Source: Paracoccus denitrificans (lineage in GTDB: Bacteria > Pseudomonadota > Alphaproteobacteria > Rhodobacterales > Rhodobacteraceae). Taken from it: 64,000 bases of DNA. Location of the stretch: assembly GCA_005768755.1 (NCBI GenBank), contig VAFL01000010.1:1-64000 (forward strand), read 5' to 3'. The notes under the pieces were generated by a model. It saw only the letters and a program-made list of their open reading frames with translations, was not told the origin of the DNA and made no database searches. How positions within the stretch are numbered: position 1 is the stretch's first letter; every line of letters starts with the position of its first letter. Shown piece by piece: positions 61,988-64,000 of this stretch. The position numbers and the translations under genes are program-made.

Positions 61988-62419
61988 CTAGAAATCGAAC
62001 AGGTCGCTCAGGAAGCTTTCGCGCTTCTTGCGCTTGCCACGATAGCGGTAGTCGTCGTCATCATCGTCATAGCGGCGCCGGCGATCTTCGCGATCGTCAT
62101 AGCGCGCATCACGTCGTTCATCATATCGCGGATCGCGACGGTCGTCGTAACCACGCTCGTCCCGGCGCGGCTCAAGTGGACGCTCGGCATAAGGATCGAT
62201 GGCCGGTTGCTGCAGCTGCGGTGCGGGCGCCGCGGGCTGACCGGGCTGGGTCAACTGAACCGGCGGCTGCGATGACACGCTGCTGCTCACGCTCTTTTCA
62301 ATGATCTTGTCCAGTTCGCCCCGATCCAGCCAGACGCCCCGGCATTTTGGGCAGTAGTCGATTTCGACCCCGTCTCTCTGGGTCATCAGAAGGGTCTCGT
62401 CATCAACCGGGCATTTCAT
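61988..62419 (-). CDS. TFIIB-type zinc-ribbon protein with a charged tail
   Basis: Protein of 143 residues. The N-terminal zf-TFIIB domain reads MKCPVDDETLLM and then DYCPKCRGVWLDRGELDKII, with Cys3, Cys23 and Cys26 visible; the fourth ligand is not a cysteine, as in this subfamily. A Gln/Pro-rich linker follows. The last 50 residues are almost all Asp, Arg and Tyr (DDRRDPRYDERRDARYDD), an unusual low-complexity tail ending in SFLSDLFDF. Function unknown. Confidence 0.85.
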   Translation of the reverse strand: MKCPVDDETLLMTQRDGVEIDYCPKCRGVWLDRGELDKIIEKSVSSSVSSQPPVQLTQPGQPAAPAPQLQQPAIDPYAERPLEPRRDERGYDDRRDPRYDERRDARYDDREDRRRRYDDDDDDYRYRGKRKKRESFLSDLFDF

Positions 62420-62658
62420 CGCTGGCTCCTTGGAATTCACTGTGCTTGACAGACAGATAGGCGCGCGCCTGCCGATCGCAAGATCGTTGGCGCGGATCAA
62501 CGCGCCAAGCGGCACCTTCTTGCCATCACCTGCGCAGGGAAAGGCGCCGATCACGTCATAAGCCGGGATGCGATGGCGAACCTTCCTGATCAAGGTCAGG
62601 TTGCGATGGCGCGGCGGGACGCGTAACACTCCGCCCAGATCCCGAAAAGGAGGCCCGA

Positions 62659-63315
62659 ATGGTCCGCGCCCTCAACTCAGAACGCAAAGGCCCGGAAAAG
62701 GCCCGTCGTGTTGTCGTCTTCCTGCATGGCTACGGGGCCGATGGCGCCGATCTGCTGGGACTGGCGGATGCAATCGCACCGCACCTTCCGGACACGGCAT
62801 TCTATGCCCCAGACGCGGCAGAGCGATGCGTCAACAATCCTTTCGGATATCAGTGGTTCCCGATTCCCTGGCTTGACGGGTCGACAGAAGAACTTGCCCG
62901 CGCGTCGATGGCGAAATCAATCGACGACATTAACGCCTTCCTCGACAAAGTCCTGGCGGATGAGGGGCTTGCACCGGCAGAGATGGCCGTCATCGGCTTT
63001 TCGCAAGGCACGATGATGGCACTTCATGTCCTGCCCCGTCGCGACGAACCGGTGGCCTGTATTGTCGGATTCTCTGGTCGGCTTCTGGTTCCAGAGTTGC
63101 TGGAAGCCGAAGCGGTCAGCAAATCCCCCGTGCTTCTGGCCCATGGGGATCAGGATCCAATGGTGCCCTTTGCTGATCTGGGGGCGGCGGCCGATGCGCT
63201 TGCAGGTGCAGGGTTCCAGACCTTCACCCATGTCATGAAGGGCACCGGCCACGGCATTTCGCCGGACGGCCTTGGGGCCGCGGTGAAGTTCCTGACCACC
63301 TACCTGAAGCCGTGA
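62659..63315 (+). CDS. Carboxylesterase/phospholipase of the alpha/beta hydrolase fold
   Basis: Protein of 218 residues of the Abhydrolase_2 (phospholipase/carboxylesterase) family. FLHGYGADGADLLGL near residue 21 forms the oxyanion region. The triad is Ser115 (GFSQGT), Asp166 (HGDQDPMVP) and His198 (GTGHGI). The start has AAAGGAGG upstream. Substrate unknown, small acyl or thio esters in homologues. Convergent with the last gene in the window. Confidence 0.92.
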   Translation: MVRALNSERKGPEKARRVVVFLHGYGADGADLLGLADAIAPHLPDTAFYAPDAAERCVNNPFGYQWFPIPWLDGSTEELARASMAKSIDDINAFLDKVLADEGLAPAEMAVIGFSQGTMMALHVLPRRDEPVACIVGFSGRLLVPELLEAEAVSKSPVLLAHGDQDPMVPFADLGAAADALAGAGFQTFTHVMKGTGHGISPDGLGAAVKFLTTYLKP

Positions 63316-63318
63316 CGG

Positions 63319-63870
63319 TCACTTTTTAAGGCCAAGCCCATTGGCACGCCGGATCAACGCCTCGCCATTGCCCGACGCATTGGCAAGGGCGCCATTGGTG
63401 CTGGACGTCTGCGCCGCGCTGTTTTGGGCCAACGCTTCGATCGCCGCGCCAAGTTCGGCCCGCATCTGCTTGAGAACGACCGCCACATCGCTTCGCGCGC
63501 CGCTGATCGCAAGGTTCAAGGCGGCAGCCGCGGCGCGCAGTTCTGCCATCCGTGCCTCGGTCCGGATGACCGCCTGGGTTCCCGGTTCAGGATTACCCCC
63601 TGAAAAGACCGAACGCAGGCCTGTCGATGCATCAGCCAGTCGCCCATCAAGCTTTGCCAGACCTGCGATCTGTCCGTTCATCCGGCGTCGCACCCTGACC
63701 GCCGCATATGCGCTTTCATAGGCCATTGTGCCTGTCACACCGTCGGCGGCAGTGACAAAACGGGCCGCCTGCATGGTGGGCGGGACGTTGCTGACCGACA
63801 GTTGCACCGGCTTCAATGGCGCGGCGGAAGCAGGTGCCGTGACGGTTTGCGTGAGCGGGTCAAGCCTCAT
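63319..63870 (-). CDS. Hypothetical protein
   Basis: Protein of 183 residues, Ala-rich (over 20 percent), with no signal peptide or membrane helix. The central part (about 55-150) is probably helical or coiled: AYESAYAAVRVRRRMNGQI, ARMAELRAAAAALNLAI, VVLKQMRAELGAAIEALAQ. I recognise no family. Its stop lies four bases from the convergent esterase stop. Confidence 0.6.
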   Translation of the reverse strand: MRLDPLTQTVTAPASAAPLKPVQLSVSNVPPTMQAARFVTAADGVTGTMAYESAYAAVRVRRRMNGQIAGLAKLDGRLADASTGLRSVFSGGNPEPGTQAVIRTEARMAELRAAAAALNLAISGARSDVAVVLKQMRAELGAAIEALAQNSAAQTSSTNGALANASGNGEALIRRANGLGLKK

Positions 63871-64000
63871 GGCGAAATCCTAAGAACCTGTTCAGACACA
63901 AACTAGGGCCAGAGCATCGCAATTTTCCAAGGAAATATGGTTAAAATTCAAACTATCTGCCATTTTCGCCGGCCGCGATCCACCTGTCACAAGCCCGTCA

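Overview
The window looks like chromosome of a Rhodobacteraceae-type alphaproteobacterium, most likely Paracoccus or a close relative. The DNA is GC-rich. It carries a DUF1476 gene (the zeta inhibitor of F1FO-ATPase first described in Paracoccus), an RNase E with a long acidic insert and a C-terminal GWW motif, an IscR with a single cysteine, a eukaryotic-type NADP isocitrate dehydrogenase, and a mixed suf operon with two cysteine desulfurases. The genus is an inference from gene content. Almost all genes can be assigned to families. I see no phage, intact insertion sequence, CRISPR array or defence island.

Region 1 (1-9.0 kb) is the most unusual part. An intact Stf0-type sulfotransferase is followed by a scar in which three unrelated fragments abut: a remnant of a second sulfotransferase on the minus strand, a beta-propeller-like piece, and the C-terminal half of a PEP-utilising (PEP synthase-like) protein. 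Then come four tightly overlapping plus-strand genes: a BtaA-like aminocarboxypropyl transferase (DUF3419), a dolichol/phytol kinase-like membrane protein, a GNAT-like acyltransferase and an acyl-AMP ligase. A DedA-PAP2-LssY fusion protein follows. I read this as an uncharacterised lipid or envelope pathway whose first gene is damaged here. Region 2 (9.0-13.4 kb) is an assimilatory nitrate module: a transporter followed by nitrate reductase. Region 3 (13.4-24 kb) holds a secreted trypsin-like protease, tRNA-Arg(CCG) and a long minus-strand operon coaBC - cysteine desulfurase - sufB - small ORF - sufC - sufD - two membrane proteins - sufS.

Region 4 (24-38 kb) contains comM, an 800-bp gene-free stretch, then gshB-yraN-rsmI divergent from an LpoA-like lipoprotein, glnD and murJ, followed by ccdA and rne. 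Region 5 (38-48 kb) has an unknown membrane protein, the DctB/DctD two-component pair with a 51-residue membrane protein behind it, purQ, a secreted protein, icd and a Hint-domain surface protein. Region 6 (48-64 kb) has an HD hydrolase, small secreted proteins, an alpha/beta hydrolase divergent from iscR, fpr, glutaryl-CoA dehydrogenase, an OmpA-family protein with an internal duplication, alkA, a GntR regulator, a HAD nucleotidase, a UbiH-type monooxygenase, the zeta inhibitor, purC-purS, a zinc-ribbon protein and a carboxylesterase.

Most of the window is housekeeping: Fe-S assembly, nitrogen sensing and nitrate assimilation, purine synthesis, RNA decay and envelope assembly. The Fe-S regulator (iscR) lies about 27 kb from the suf operon, and purQ lies about 17 kb from purCS. 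Starts were chosen from signal peptides, Shine-Dalgarno sequences, overlaps and family N-termini, and several are uncertain.
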